A program made the position numbers and the translations under genes. A DNA stretch of 44,644 nucleotides from Mucilaginibacter sp. SG564 (GTDB lineage Bacteria; Bacteroidota; Bacteroidia; Sphingobacteriales; Sphingobacteriaceae), in contig NZ_JABGNA010000023.1 of assembly GCF_013149275.1 (NCBI RefSeq), positions 1 through 44,644 on the forward strand. Direction: 5' to 3'. Position 1 is the first letter of the stretch; each line of letters begins with the position of its first letter. Below are positions 1-6,933 of this stretch, in pieces. Below the pieces are notes generated by a model. The model saw nothing but the letters and a program-made list of their open reading frames with translations, was not told the DNA's origin and ran no database searches.

Positions 1-25
1 TTTTCTTTCCTTCGTTTCGGGAGTG

Positions 26-56
26 CAAAGGTAGAAACCTTTTTCTTATTTCCAAA
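26..56 (-). promoter_or_regulatory. Leftward promoter 1 of 3
   Basis: On the minus strand a perfect Bacteroidota -7 box, TACCTTTG, lies at 33-26. It is preceded after 19 nt by TTTG (56-53) as the -33 element. This fits the TTTG-N17-23-TAnnTTTG consensus. The promoter reads out of the left edge, so its gene is not in the window. Confidence 0.7.
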
Positions 57-129
57 ACTTTTTTTTCTTTTTTTTATTCTAAGTTTTGACCGCCTTTTCC
101 CTCTCTTCTATTCCTCCCTCAGCGGGCTG

Positions 130-161
130 CAAAGGTGCGAAACCTTTTTTAATTTATCAAG
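130..161 (-). promoter_or_regulatory. Leftward promoter 2 of 3
   Basis: On the minus strand CACCTTTG lies at 137-130, one mismatch from TAnnTTTG, with CTTG at 161-158 after a 20-nt spacer. The sequence around the -7 box (GGTTTCnnACCTTTGCA) is nearly the same as in the promoter near position 26, which suggests a duplicated promoter unit. Confidence 0.55.
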
Positions 162-238
162 TGAAATTTTCACTTTTTTAAACTTTTTTTTATTCGCTAA
201 ATCTTCAAAAAACAACGCCCTTTTTCCTTAAGCGGTCA

Positions 239-271
239 CAAATGTACAGAGAAAAACACATCCCTTCCAAG
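239..271 (-). promoter_or_regulatory. Leftward promoter 3 of 3
   Basis: On the minus strand TACATTTG lies at 246-239, a perfect -7 box, with CTTG at 271-268 after 21 nt. It is the outermost of three leftward promoters spaced 104 and 109 nt apart. Apart from these, positions 1-395 are AT-rich with T-runs and show no coding signal. Confidence 0.6.
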
Positions 272-379
272 AGAAATTTTGAAATAATTAAAACTATTTT
301 ACAACTGTCTGTAAACTAACCCTAAATTCTGTCGTAACAAGCCTTCTTTATCCTATAATAATAGCATTTACCTAATTTG

Positions 380-387
380 TATATTTG
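380..387 (+). promoter_or_regulatory. -7 box of the rRNA methyltransferase gene
   Basis: TATATTTG matches TAnnTTTG exactly and ends 8 nt before the ATG at 396. No clear TTTG is seen at -33. If the start site lies about 7 nt downstream of the box, the mRNA is leaderless or nearly so. Confidence 0.45.
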
Positions 388-395
388 AAAAGTAT

Positions 396-1784
396 ATGAA
401 CAACCACCCATTTCCCGAAAACTTCCTGGCCTCTTTAAGCGCAGAAAGTGGATTTGATGAGCAAAATTTTATTAAAGCCCATGAAAATTCTGAGGCGCCT
501 ACCTCTATAAGATTAAATCCATTTAAACCCTCGGCCTTAAAAACAAGCGCGCAAGTGCCCTGGTGTGCCGATGGTTTTTATTTAGATACCCGTCCGTCCT
601 TCACTTTTGACCCTCTTTTTCATGCCGGATGTTATTATGTACAGGAGGCATCGTCGATGTTTATTGATCATATCATGAAACACATCAGGCAAAATAAGGA
701 GCAACCTATCAAAGTGCTTGATCTTTGCGCGGCGCCGGGCGGTAAAAGCACCCTGCTTAATTCGGCTATCGGGGCTGATGATCTGCTGGTGGCTAACGAG
801 ATCATTAAAACGCGTGTACCTATATTAACAGATAACCTGAGCCGGTGGGGCCAAAGCAACGTCATCGTGAGTAATAACGACCCTAAAGACATTGGCCGGC
901 TCAAAAGCTTTTTTGATATTATCCTGGTTGATGCCCCCTGCTCTGGCTCGGGCATGTTTCGCAAAGATCCGCAGGCGATGAACGAGTGGTCTGAAGCCAA
1001 CGTCAATCTCTGTCATCAACGGCAGGAACGGATTTTGGCCGATATGCTCCCCGCCTTAAACGAGGATGGTTACCTTATATATAGTACCTGCTCCTACTCG
1101 CACCAGGAAAATGAGGATATCCTCGATTGGCTTTGCCAGGAATTCGATCTGGAAAGCATCCGTATACCTATATATAAGGAGTGGGGTATTGTGGAAACCG
1201 AATCGGCGCAGCAAAAAGCATGGGGTTACCGCTTTTATCCAGGCCAGGTAAAGGGCGAAGGTTTGTTTGCCTCCTGCCTGCGCAAGAGAAACAATACAGG
1301 CGAGTTGGGCAACTTTAAAAACAATATGCAGCAAAAAATAAGCAGCAAGGAAATTGACCAGGTAAAGACCTATCTCTATAACCCCGAAAGTTTCTATTAT
1401 TTTAAAGTAAATGATGATTGGCTGGTCATTAACCGCGCACATAAAGAAAGTCTGAATATTTTGCAACGCCACCTGTATCTCAAAAAATCTGGCGTACGCG
1501 TAGGTCAGCTGATGGGGAAAGATCTGATACCCGACCATGAACTGGCCCTGAGCACTATTATTAATAAGGACGCAGTTTTACAAACCGAACTTAACTATGA
1601 TCAGGCTATCCAATACCTGCGCCGGGATAATATCGACCTGAACCCTACCCAAAAAGGCTGGAGTTTGATGACCTTTCAAAGCCAGGCCATGGGTTGGGCT
1701 AAACTCCTGCCCAATCGTATCAATAACTATTATCCTAAAGAGATCAGGATTATAAGTCATGCCCCGAGCCCCCCAGCCCCCTGA
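396..1784 (+). CDS. rsmF: RsmF/NOL1-NOP2-Sun family rRNA m5C methyltransferase
   Basis: This is an S-adenosylmethionine-dependent cytosine-C5 methyltransferase of the RsmB/RsmF (NOL1/NOP2/sun) family, probably acting on 16S rRNA. Visible motifs are the SAM-binding CAAPGGKST (about 111-119), VDAPCSGSGMF with Cys182, and STCS with Cys232; the two Cys residues are the release and catalytic cysteines of the family. The N-terminal part (about 1-100) is the substrate-binding region. The C-terminal part (about 330-450) fits the PUA-like domain of RsmF. At 462 aa it is close to E. coli RsmF in length. The last residues (HAPSPPAP) and the stop codon are read from a GC-rich repeat that begins at 1766, so the natural C-terminus ended near NYYPKEIRI. 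The family is certain; the exact rRNA position is inferred. Confidence 0.9.
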   Translation: MNNHPFPENFLASLSAESGFDEQNFIKAHENSEAPTSIRLNPFKPSALKTSAQVPWCADGFYLDTRPSFTFDPLFHAGCYYVQEASSMFIDHIMKHIRQNKEQPIKVLDLCAAPGGKSTLLNSAIGADDLLVANEIIKTRVPILTDNLSRWGQSNVIVSNNDPKDIGRLKSFFDIILVDAPCSGSGMFRKDPQAMNEWSEANVNLCHQRQERILADMLPALNEDGYLIYSTCSYSHQENEDILDWLCQEFDLESIRIPIYKEWGIVETESAQQKAWGYRFYPGQVKGEGLFASCLRKRNNTGELGNFKNNMQQKISSKEIDQVKTYLYNPESFYYFKVNDDWLVINRAHKESLNILQRHLYLKKSGVRVGQLMGKDLIPDHELALSTIINKDAVLQTELNYDQAIQYLRRDNIDLNPTQKGWSLMTFQSQAMGWAKLLPNRINNYYPKEIRIISHAPSPPAP

Positions 1785-1960
1785 AGGGGGAGCTTTTGAT
1801 GAGCCGGGTGCTTTTGTCTGAACCGGGATTAAACAGATAAAGGGATTACCACGATTTTCATTAACCACTCCAAAAAATCATAGTAATCCCTTAATCATGA
1901 AAATCGTGGTTCTGACAAGTAACCCGCTAAGAGTTCCCCCTTCAGGGGGCTGGGGGGCTC
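1766..1960. repeat. Palindromic element with 26-bp perfect terminal inverted repeats
   Basis: The left arm (1766-1791, beginning GAGCCCCCCAGCCCCC) and the right arm (1935-1960) are perfect reverse complements over 26 bp. Each arm also contains a short hairpin, CCCCCTGAAGGGGG. The interior has a second, looser inverted repeat: AAGGGATTACCACGATTTTCAT against ATGAAAATCGTGGT and GTAATCCCTT. The element fills the gap between two convergent genes and supplies the stop codon of the upstream one and two bases of the stop codon of the other. It has no ORF, so it is a non-autonomous MITE- or REP-like unit. Confidence 0.8.
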
Positions 1961-2324
1961 AATACCCATCTATAGATAACAGCACCAGCGTGCAGGCATT
2001 CTCTGTCTGGATACCTTTTTCATTGGCCAGACGGCGCAGCTCGGAGTTTTCGGTACCTGGGTTGAAAATAATTCGCTTCGGATGAGTATCTAATATATAG
2101 TTATATAGTTCCGGTTGATGTTGTGGACCAACATATAAGGTTACCGTATCAATATCGTGATGGATGATTTCGGGCTTTTCGATGGGTACACCAGCTACCT
2201 CACCCGTTTTTATCCCTACATTTACGATGGTGTGTCCTTTGCTTACCAGTCTGTTCGAGGCCAGGTAAGCGTATCTGCTGGGATCAGGCGTAGCGCCCAA
2301 TACCAATGTTTTTTTATCAGCCAT
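1959..2324 (-). CDS. CoA-binding Rossmann-fold protein (CoA_binding_2, YccU-like)
   Basis: This small 121-aa protein has the single-domain CoA-binding fold of the succinyl-CoA ligase alpha-subunit N-terminus, as in E. coli YccU. The sequence shows TLVLGATPDPSRYAYLA near the N-terminus as the nucleotide loop, then GVPIEKP and the hydrophobic strand TVTLYVGP. The later segment RIIFNPGTENSELRRLANEKGI is typical of this family. The length equals the family norm. Its start overlaps the end of the DinB-like gene by 8 nt, so FAD protein, DinB and this gene form one leftward operon. Physiological role unknown; CoA or acyl-CoA binding is inferred from the fold. Confidence 0.88.
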   Translation of the reverse strand: MADKKTLVLGATPDPSRYAYLASNRLVSKGHTIVNVGIKTGEVAGVPIEKPEIIHHDIDTVTLYVGPQHQPELYNYILDTHPKRIIFNPGTENSELRRLANEKGIQTENACTLVLLSIDGY

Positions 2325-2802
2325 TAATTATCCTTTTTAGTAACGCTATCTGGGCCGAGTGATAGATATGATGCTGTATCAATCCGTTGATCAGTTCTTC
2401 ATAGGTAACACCGGTTCCCTGTTCGCGGTTCCTTTCGTCGTTTGTTGGCTCATTCCATTGATCCGGAGGGAAGTTTTGGATGATGCCAATCAAATTTACG
2501 TTAACCAGTTTCAAATCTTCAACATAATTCTGCCATTTTTGTTCGTCAGGTTTGCCTATAGGTGGCCAGTCGCCACTGGTGGGCAGGCCCGATGGCAGGC
2601 CGTTCATCCTATCCATCACCTCTTCTGTCCAGGCAATCATGTGGAGCACTATTTCGGCTATATTATGTATTGAGCCCGGCGGCTTTTCGTACGCGGTTTC
2701 AAAGTTGACACTTTTTAATATAGTATAAACCGGCGAACCATACCAGGGATTGCCCGACAGTACATTTTGCAATTCGTGCGAAAGATTTTCTGAGGTACTC
2801 AT
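2317..2802 (-). CDS. DinB-family four-helix protein
   Basis: A 161-aa protein of the DinB/YfiT superfamily, putative metal-dependent four-helix bundles often linked to bacillithiol-type or other thiol transfer. The potential metal-ligand histidines are H47 or H53 in the segment IHNIAEIVLHMIAWTEEVMDR and H143/H147 in LIQHHIYHSAQIALLKR, the usual spacing for the fold. It overlaps the upstream FAD gene by 4 nt and the downstream CoA-binding gene by 8 nt, which indicates translational coupling. The substrate cannot be read from the sequence. A second DinB-like gene lies at 40742. Confidence 0.85.
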   Translation of the reverse strand: MSTSENLSHELQNVLSGNPWYGSPVYTILKSVNFETAYEKPPGSIHNIAEIVLHMIAWTEEVMDRMNGLPSGLPTSGDWPPIGKPDEQKWQNYVEDLKLVNVNLIGIIQNFPPDQWNEPTNDERNREQGTGVTYEELINGLIQHHIYHSAQIALLKRIING

Positions 2803-4349
2803 GCTAATATTTTTAAAGTTGCCAAAGCGCAGTTGATGCCATCAATTGCCGCAGAAATAATGCCACCCGCGTAACCGGCACCCTCACCACAAGGAAACAA
2901 ACCCTGAACCTGCGGGTGCTGCAGTGTTTCCTTATCGCGTGGAACTTTTACCGGCGATGATGTGCGCGACTCCACTCCTACTAATATAGCTTCATTTGTA
3001 TAATAACCTTTCATCTTTCTGCCAAAGGCTGGCAGCGCTTTTTGCAGCCGCTTATGGATCCATAAAGGCAGTATTTCTTTCAACTCGGTACTTTTGGTTC
3101 CGGGCAGGTAGGAGTTTTCCGGCAGATCTCGCGACAAACGCCCCTCCACAAAATCAACCATACGCTGACCCGGAGCTACCAGGTTACCACCTCCTGCCAC
3201 AAAAGCTGCTTTCTCAATCTCCTGCTGAAAGCGCAGCATTTTAAAAGGATCGTTGTCATCACCGGCCACATCTTCCATATTGATCTGCACTACAGTTCCC
3301 GAGTTGGCAAAAGGGTTGTTCCGTTTAGATGGGCTCCAGCCGTTCACCACAATTTCATTCGGTTCCGTTGCGCAGGGGGCAATGATACCGCCGGGACACA
3401 TACAAAAGGAAAATACGCCCCTATCGTCCACCTGCTCCACCAGGTTATAGTAGGATGGCGGCAGATCAGGGCCGCGATATTCACAATGGTATTGGGCCCG
3501 GTCGATAATTTCCTGGGGATGTTCTATCCGCACCCCCAATGCAAAAGGCTTAGCCTCAATCAATATATGTTGATGATGCAGCATTTCAAAAACATCGCGT
3601 GCAGAGTGGCCCGTAGCCAGTATTACCGCATCGGCCGTCAGTTTTTCGCCATTGGCCAGTTTTACGCCTTTTATTTTGCCAAATTCTACCAGTAAGCTGG
3701 TCACTTTGGTATCAAACAATATCTCGCCGCCGGCATTCAGTATGGTTTCGCGCATGGCGGTGATGATCTGCGGTAGTTTATTGGTGCCGATGTGCGGCCG
3801 GGCATCTATCAATATATTCTCCTCGGCACCATGCGCTACAAACATTTTCAGCACCTGGTTTACATCGCCACGTTTGGTAGACCGGGTATATAGTTTACCA
3901 TCCGAGTAAGTTCCAGCCCCTCCTTCGCCAAAGCAATAATTTGATTCGGGATTTACCAGGCCTTGCTTGTTAATATTGGCCAAATCCCGCCGGCGCTGTT
4001 TTACGTCCTTACCACGTTCTACAATAATGGGCTTTAATCCCGACTGGATACATTGCAGCGCCGCGAATATCCCTGCGGGACCGGCGCCTACAATAATAAC
4101 GGGCCTGCCAAACTGCACATCAGGATAATTAACGGTAAATATTTCGGGCTGATAAGGCTGATCCAAAAACACCTGCAACTGCATGCGGTAAACCACCTTG
4201 CGACCACGCGCATCTATGGATCGTTTTAAAACTTTTACTGCCGAAACTTTTTGGGGTTGAATATTCAGAGAAGCCGCCGCCAAACGGGTTATTACGGCTT
4301 CATCTTCTTGCTGCCCGGGCGGGCATACTATTTCTACTTCTTTGATCAT
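2799..4349 (-). CDS. FAD-dependent dehydrogenase (BFD-like NAD(P)/FAD oxidoreductase)
   Basis: A 516-aa flavoprotein of the large FAD-dependent dehydrogenase family (COG2509). Using the MIKEVEIV start, an N-terminal region of about 85 residues precedes the Rossmann dinucleotide motif VIIVGAGPAGIFAAL. Further FAD-family signatures are FGEGGAGTYSDGKLYTR, ILATGHSARDVFEML and, near the C-terminus, GLFPCGEGAGYAGGI. Substrate unknown. An upstream ATG at 4406 would add 19 residues, but that stretch contains a perfect -7 box (4382-4389), so the ATG at 4349 is preferred. It is first in a tight leftward operon with the DinB and CoA-binding genes. Confidence 0.88.
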   Translation of the reverse strand: MIKEVEIVCPPGQQEDEAVITRLAAASLNIQPQKVSAVKVLKRSIDARGRKVVYRMQLQVFLDQPYQPEIFTVNYPDVQFGRPVIIVGAGPAGIFAALQCIQSGLKPIIVERGKDVKQRRRDLANINKQGLVNPESNYCFGEGGAGTYSDGKLYTRSTKRGDVNQVLKMFVAHGAEENILIDARPHIGTNKLPQIITAMRETILNAGGEILFDTKVTSLLVEFGKIKGVKLANGEKLTADAVILATGHSARDVFEMLHHQHILIEAKPFALGVRIEHPQEIIDRAQYHCEYRGPDLPPSYYNLVEQVDDRGVFSFCMCPGGIIAPCATEPNEIVVNGWSPSKRNNPFANSGTVVQINMEDVAGDDNDPFKMLRFQQEIEKAAFVAGGGNLVAPGQRMVDFVEGRLSRDLPENSYLPGTKSTELKEILPLWIHKRLQKALPAFGRKMKGYYTNEAILVGVESRTSSPVKVPRDKETLQHPQVQGLFPCGEGAGYAGGIISAAIDGINCALATLKILA

Positions 4350-4381
4350 GATAATTGCCAGGTTTTTATCCCGGAGCTGTG

Positions 4382-4389
4382 CAAAGGTA
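4382..4389 (-). promoter_or_regulatory. -7 box of the FAD dehydrogenase operon
   Basis: TACCTTTG on the minus strand lies 32 nt before the chosen ATG at 4349 and matches TAnnTTTG perfectly. A GC-rich repeat begins only 10 nt upstream (4399), where a -33 element would be expected; no TTTG is seen there. Confidence 0.5.
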
Positions 4390-4398
4390 AGGAAAAAA

Positions 4399-4497
4399 GG
4401 CCTCACCCCAGCCCTCTCCTTTGGAGAGGGAGTCAGATATGTTAAGTAAAGCCCTCTCTCCCGATAGCTATCGGGATGGAGAGGGTTGGGTGTGGCC
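4399..4497. repeat. GC-rich palindromic repeat
   Basis: The ends GGCCTCACCCCAGCCCTCTC and GAGAGGGTTGGGTGTGGCC are imperfect inverted repeats. Inside are two further hairpins, CCCTCTCCTTTGGAGAGGG and CCCGATAGCTATCGGG. There is no ORF. It lies between divergent genes. The terminal sequence is related to the repeat at 44437-44565. Confidence 0.7.
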
Positions 4498-4546
4498 CCT
4501 TTCTCCTCCCCCTAAAAGGGTGATATCCGTTAAAACATGTAAAACC

Positions 4547-4591
4547 AAACTGTTCGCCCGTGCACATTAACCGTCCGCTATCGAACAGTTT
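4547..4591. promoter_or_regulatory. Inverted repeat upstream of the sigma factor gene
   Basis: AAACTGTTCG (4547-4556) and CGAACAGTTT (4582-4591) form a perfect 10-bp inverted repeat separated by 25 nt. It lies 94 nt before the sigma factor ATG. It could be an operator for a dimeric regulator or an RNA hairpin; nothing in the sequence decides between them. Confidence 0.4.
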
Positions 4592-4684
4592 GAAATGACC
4601 ATTAAAATTTATTTAATTGAAAATCAATAACTTATAAAATGGCATTGGTATTGGCATAGGCTCGTTATAAAAATAACACACAAA

Positions 4685-5257
4685 ATGAATATCGCCGAAG
4701 ACCGCTTGATGACCCTATGGGAAGGATGTTTGAAAAACGACCGCAAGCAACAGGAACAATTATACAGGGCATTGGCCCCAAGAATGCTGGCAGTTTGCAT
4801 GCGCTATGCAACTGATAAAGACGAAGCACAGGATATATTACAGGAAGGCTTTATAAAAATGTTCAAAAACATGAACAATTACCGTGGCGAGGGCAGCCTG
4901 GAAGGATGGATCCGCCGTATTATGGTACATTGCGCCATATCACGCTACCGCAAATTAAAACCCATGGTTTTGGTGGAAGATTTTGCCGCCGAAAACAGCG
5001 TGGCTATGGGCAGCAGATCATACAATGATAACGGACTGGAAGCAAAAGATTTGATGAAACTGATCCAGAAACTACCCAAAACTTACCGTTCTGTATTTAG
5101 CATGTATGCTATTGAGGGCTACTCCCATCAGGAAATTGGCAGCTCATTGGGTATGACAGAATTGTTATCACGCACTACCTTATACCGTGCACGCAATATT
5201 TTAAAAGACATGATTGGCCAGCTTACCATGCGTGAGCAGCATTGCCTGGCAGGGTAA
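4685..5257 (+). CDS. ECF-type RNA polymerase sigma factor
   Basis: A 190-aa sigma-70 family factor with region 2 at about 20-90 (the core-binding and -10 recognition segment YATDKDEAQDILQEGFIKMF, then GWIRRIMVHCAI) and region 4 at about 125-180 (LPKTYRSVFSMYAIEGYSHQEIG and a helix-turn-helix). No region 1.1 or 3 is present, which matches ECF factors. In region 4 the usual TS at the start of the recognition helix appears as ELLSRTTLYRAR, slightly longer than typical. No anti-sigma gene adjoins it, unlike FecI-type factors next to SusC/SusD genes, so its control is not evident. Members of this stand-alone group are common in Sphingobacteriaceae; target genes are unknown. Confidence 0.88.
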   Translation: MNIAEDRLMTLWEGCLKNDRKQQEQLYRALAPRMLAVCMRYATDKDEAQDILQEGFIKMFKNMNNYRGEGSLEGWIRRIMVHCAISRYRKLKPMVLVEDFAAENSVAMGSRSYNDNGLEAKDLMKLIQKLPKTYRSVFSMYAIEGYSHQEIGSSLGMTELLSRTTLYRARNILKDMIGQLTMREQHCLAG

Positions 5258-5322
5258 TCAGCCCTTACCCTGCCCCCTTTTCCGCCCGGTTATCCCATAA
5301 CCCGTACACTTATCACCGCCGC

Positions 5323-5345
5323 AGTTCAGGCAACCCGCCTGAACT
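5323..5345 (+). terminator. Hairpin downstream of the sigma factor gene
   Basis: AGTTCAGGC and GCCTGAACT form a perfect 9-bp stem with a 5-nt loop, 66 nt after the sigma factor stop. Only a weak T-rich tail follows (TTATACC), so termination is plausible but not assured. Confidence 0.4.
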
Positions 5346-5408
5346 TATACCAGTAAGCCATAAAAGCTTATTCCATAATCAAATGCATATTTAATAATAA
5401 AACAAGGA

Positions 5409-5586
5409 TGTCACGGTGAGCTCCGTCGAACCATGGTGGGCAGGCCTCTACGCGCGAGTCTTCGACAGGCTCAGACACACAGCCCTTTTTATAAGCCCCC
5501 CTAAAACATGTCATCCTGAGGGACGAAGGATCTGTTTTACAATTGAAAAGTTCAATAACCGATGCTTCACTGCGTTCAGTATGACA
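5409..5586. repeat. Two adjoining dispersed palindromic repeats
   Basis: The first unit (5409-5481) runs from TGTCACGGTGAGCTCCGTCG to CGACAGGCTCAGACACACA and has GGTGGGCAGGCCTCT in its middle. The second (5509-5586) begins TGTCATCCTGAGGGACGAAG and ends TTCACTGCGTTCAGTATGACA. Both have imperfect terminal inverted repeats built on TGTCAnnCTGAG. The first is the same family as units at 26581 and 40449. They occupy most of the 523-nt gap between the sigma factor and lemA; an 87-residue reading frame across them is not a gene. Confidence 0.75.
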
Positions 5587-5780
5587 AATCTATTTCTTAG
5601 CGTCCCCAAAGTCCTTCCTATCCTAAAAAATCATCTCCATGCTTTAATCGCGTACCACAAATGTTTTGATTATCTTTAGCGATGTGTATCTTGCCATGTT
5701 GTCATAACCATTAACTGTTGTAACAACGGTACGCCTTTTGTAATCTAATTTGAAACACATCACTAAAAAGCATAATTAAA

Positions 5781-6359
5781 ATGAAAAAGTTATTCTCGGT
5801 AATATTAATTATAACGGCGGCAATGTCATTAAGCTCATGCAGTTATAACAGCATGGTTAAAATGGATGAAAACGTAAAAACCAAATGGGCGGCCGTTCAA
5901 AGTCAGTATCAGCGCCGCAGCGATTTGATCCCTAACCTGGTGAACACCGTTAAAGGAGCTGCCAATTTTGAAAAAGGTACCTTAACCGCCGTTGTTGAAG
6001 CACGCGCCAAAGCAACATCTGTACAGGTTGACCCTACCAAGCTTACCCCGGAATCCATCAAAGCTTTCCAGGCAGCGCAGGGTGAATTAAGCACCGCGTT
6101 GGGTCGTTTATTATCGGTAACAGAAAATTATCCTAACTTAAAAACCAACGAAAACTTCCTGGGTTTACAGGCGCAGATTGAAGGTACCGAAAACCGTATA
6201 CAGGTAGCCCGCCAGGATTTTAACGCTTCCGTACAGGAATTTAACACCAAGATCCGCTCGTTCCCGGCCAATATAACAGCCAAAATGTTTGGCTTTAGCG
6301 AAAAAGGCTATTTCACCGCCGAACCCGGAGCTGATAAAGCCCCTAAGGTTCAATTCTGA
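5781..6359 (+). CDS. lemA: LemA family lipoprotein
   Basis: A 192-aa LemA protein: a helical-bundle membrane-anchored protein of unknown biochemical role. The N-terminus has a lipoprotein signal ending in LSSC (Cys20), so it is probably lipid-anchored facing the periplasm. The body begins with the family motif VKTKWAAVQSQYQRRSDLIPNLVNTVKG and includes LSVTENYPNLKTNENF and EGTENRIQVARQDFN, all classic LemA blocks. The length is normal. It is followed by two TPM-domain genes on the same strand, a grouping seen repeatedly in bacteria and thought to act in membrane protein maintenance or stress. The gap to the next gene (127 nt) carries an AT-rich repeat. Confidence 0.95.
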   Translation: MKKLFSVILIITAAMSLSSCSYNSMVKMDENVKTKWAAVQSQYQRRSDLIPNLVNTVKGAANFEKGTLTAVVEARAKATSVQVDPTKLTPESIKAFQAAQGELSTALGRLLSVTENYPNLKTNENFLGLQAQIEGTENRIQVARQDFNASVQEFNTKIRSFPANITAKMFGFSEKGYFTAEPGADKAPKVQF

Positions 6360-6361
6360 TT

Positions 6362-6484
6362 AGTGAATTATTGATTTAGTGAATTAGTGATTTGAGCTTC
6401 AGGAAAGCATTCCAGATCACCAATTCACTAATCGTTAATTCAATTACTCAGTAATTCACTAATTCAATAATTCAATAATTAAAA
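6362..6484. repeat. AT-rich repeat (TGAATTATTGATTTAGTGAATTAG family)
   Basis: Short units of TGAATTA and TTGATTTAGTG on one side, and the complementary CACTAATTCAATAATTC on the other, form a loose inverted repeat between lemA and the first TPM gene. Related stretches occur at 7741-7915, 13386-13420 and 22910-23090. There is no ORF. Confidence 0.65.
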
Positions 6485-6486
6485 AG

Positions 6487-6921
6487 ATGCCCGTATTTAC
6501 CGAAGAAGAGCAGCTGCGGATACGCAAAGCTATACAGGAAGCCGAGAACCGCAGTTCGGGCGAGATCAGGGTATGCATCGAAAAAAAATGCAGCGAAGAT
6601 GTGCTTGATCGTGCCGCTAAATATTTTTACCAGCTTAATATGCACAAAACCAAACTGCGCCATGGCATATTGATTTATGTAGCCACTGTAGATCGGAAAT
6701 TTGCCATTATTGGCGATGCGGGCATCAATTCGGTGGTACCGGCCAATTTTTGGGACGCTACCAAGGAAGATATGCTGCAGCATTTTAAGTATGGCGATAT
6801 TATAGAGGGCATAGTTACCGGCTTAAAAATTGCCGGCGAACAGTTGCAGAAGTATTTTCCGCATACCGGGGATAATAACAATGAATTGCCTGATGACGTT
6901 GCCTTTATGGATGGCGATTAA
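6487..6921 (+). CDS. TPM-domain protein, cytosolic form
   Basis: A 144-aa protein with a TPM (TLP18.3/Psb32/MOLO-1) phosphatase-like domain over most of its length. Visible features are EAENRSSGEIRVCIEKKC at the start of the domain and the central IYVATVDRKFAIIGDAGINSVVP. It has neither signal peptide nor membrane segment, so it would stay in the cytoplasm, unlike its neighbour. It sits between lemA and a membrane TPM gene, 12 nt before the latter, so the two are likely co-transcribed. TPM domains are linked to photosystem repair in plastids; in Bacteroidota the role is unknown. Confidence 0.88.
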   Translation: MPVFTEEEQLRIRKAIQEAENRSSGEIRVCIEKKCSEDVLDRAAKYFYQLNMHKTKLRHGILIYVATVDRKFAIIGDAGINSVVPANFWDATKEDMLQHFKYGDIIEGIVTGLKIAGEQLQKYFPHTGDNNNELPDDVAFMDGD

Positions 6922-6933
6922 CCTTTAAAACTC

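Noticed and set aside
668..1006. Minus-strand frames inside the methyltransferase gene
   Set aside because: They are mirror frames of a clear, conserved coding sequence on the plus strand.
4640..4670. A sigma-54-like pattern (TGGTATTGGCATAGGC) before the sigma factor gene
   Set aside because: The GG to GC spacing is 11, not 10, and the -12 part lacks TTGC, so it does not meet the sigma-54 consensus.
5416..5679. An 87-residue plus-strand reading frame
   Set aside because: It is made almost entirely of dispersed palindromic repeats and has no protein-like composition or start signal.
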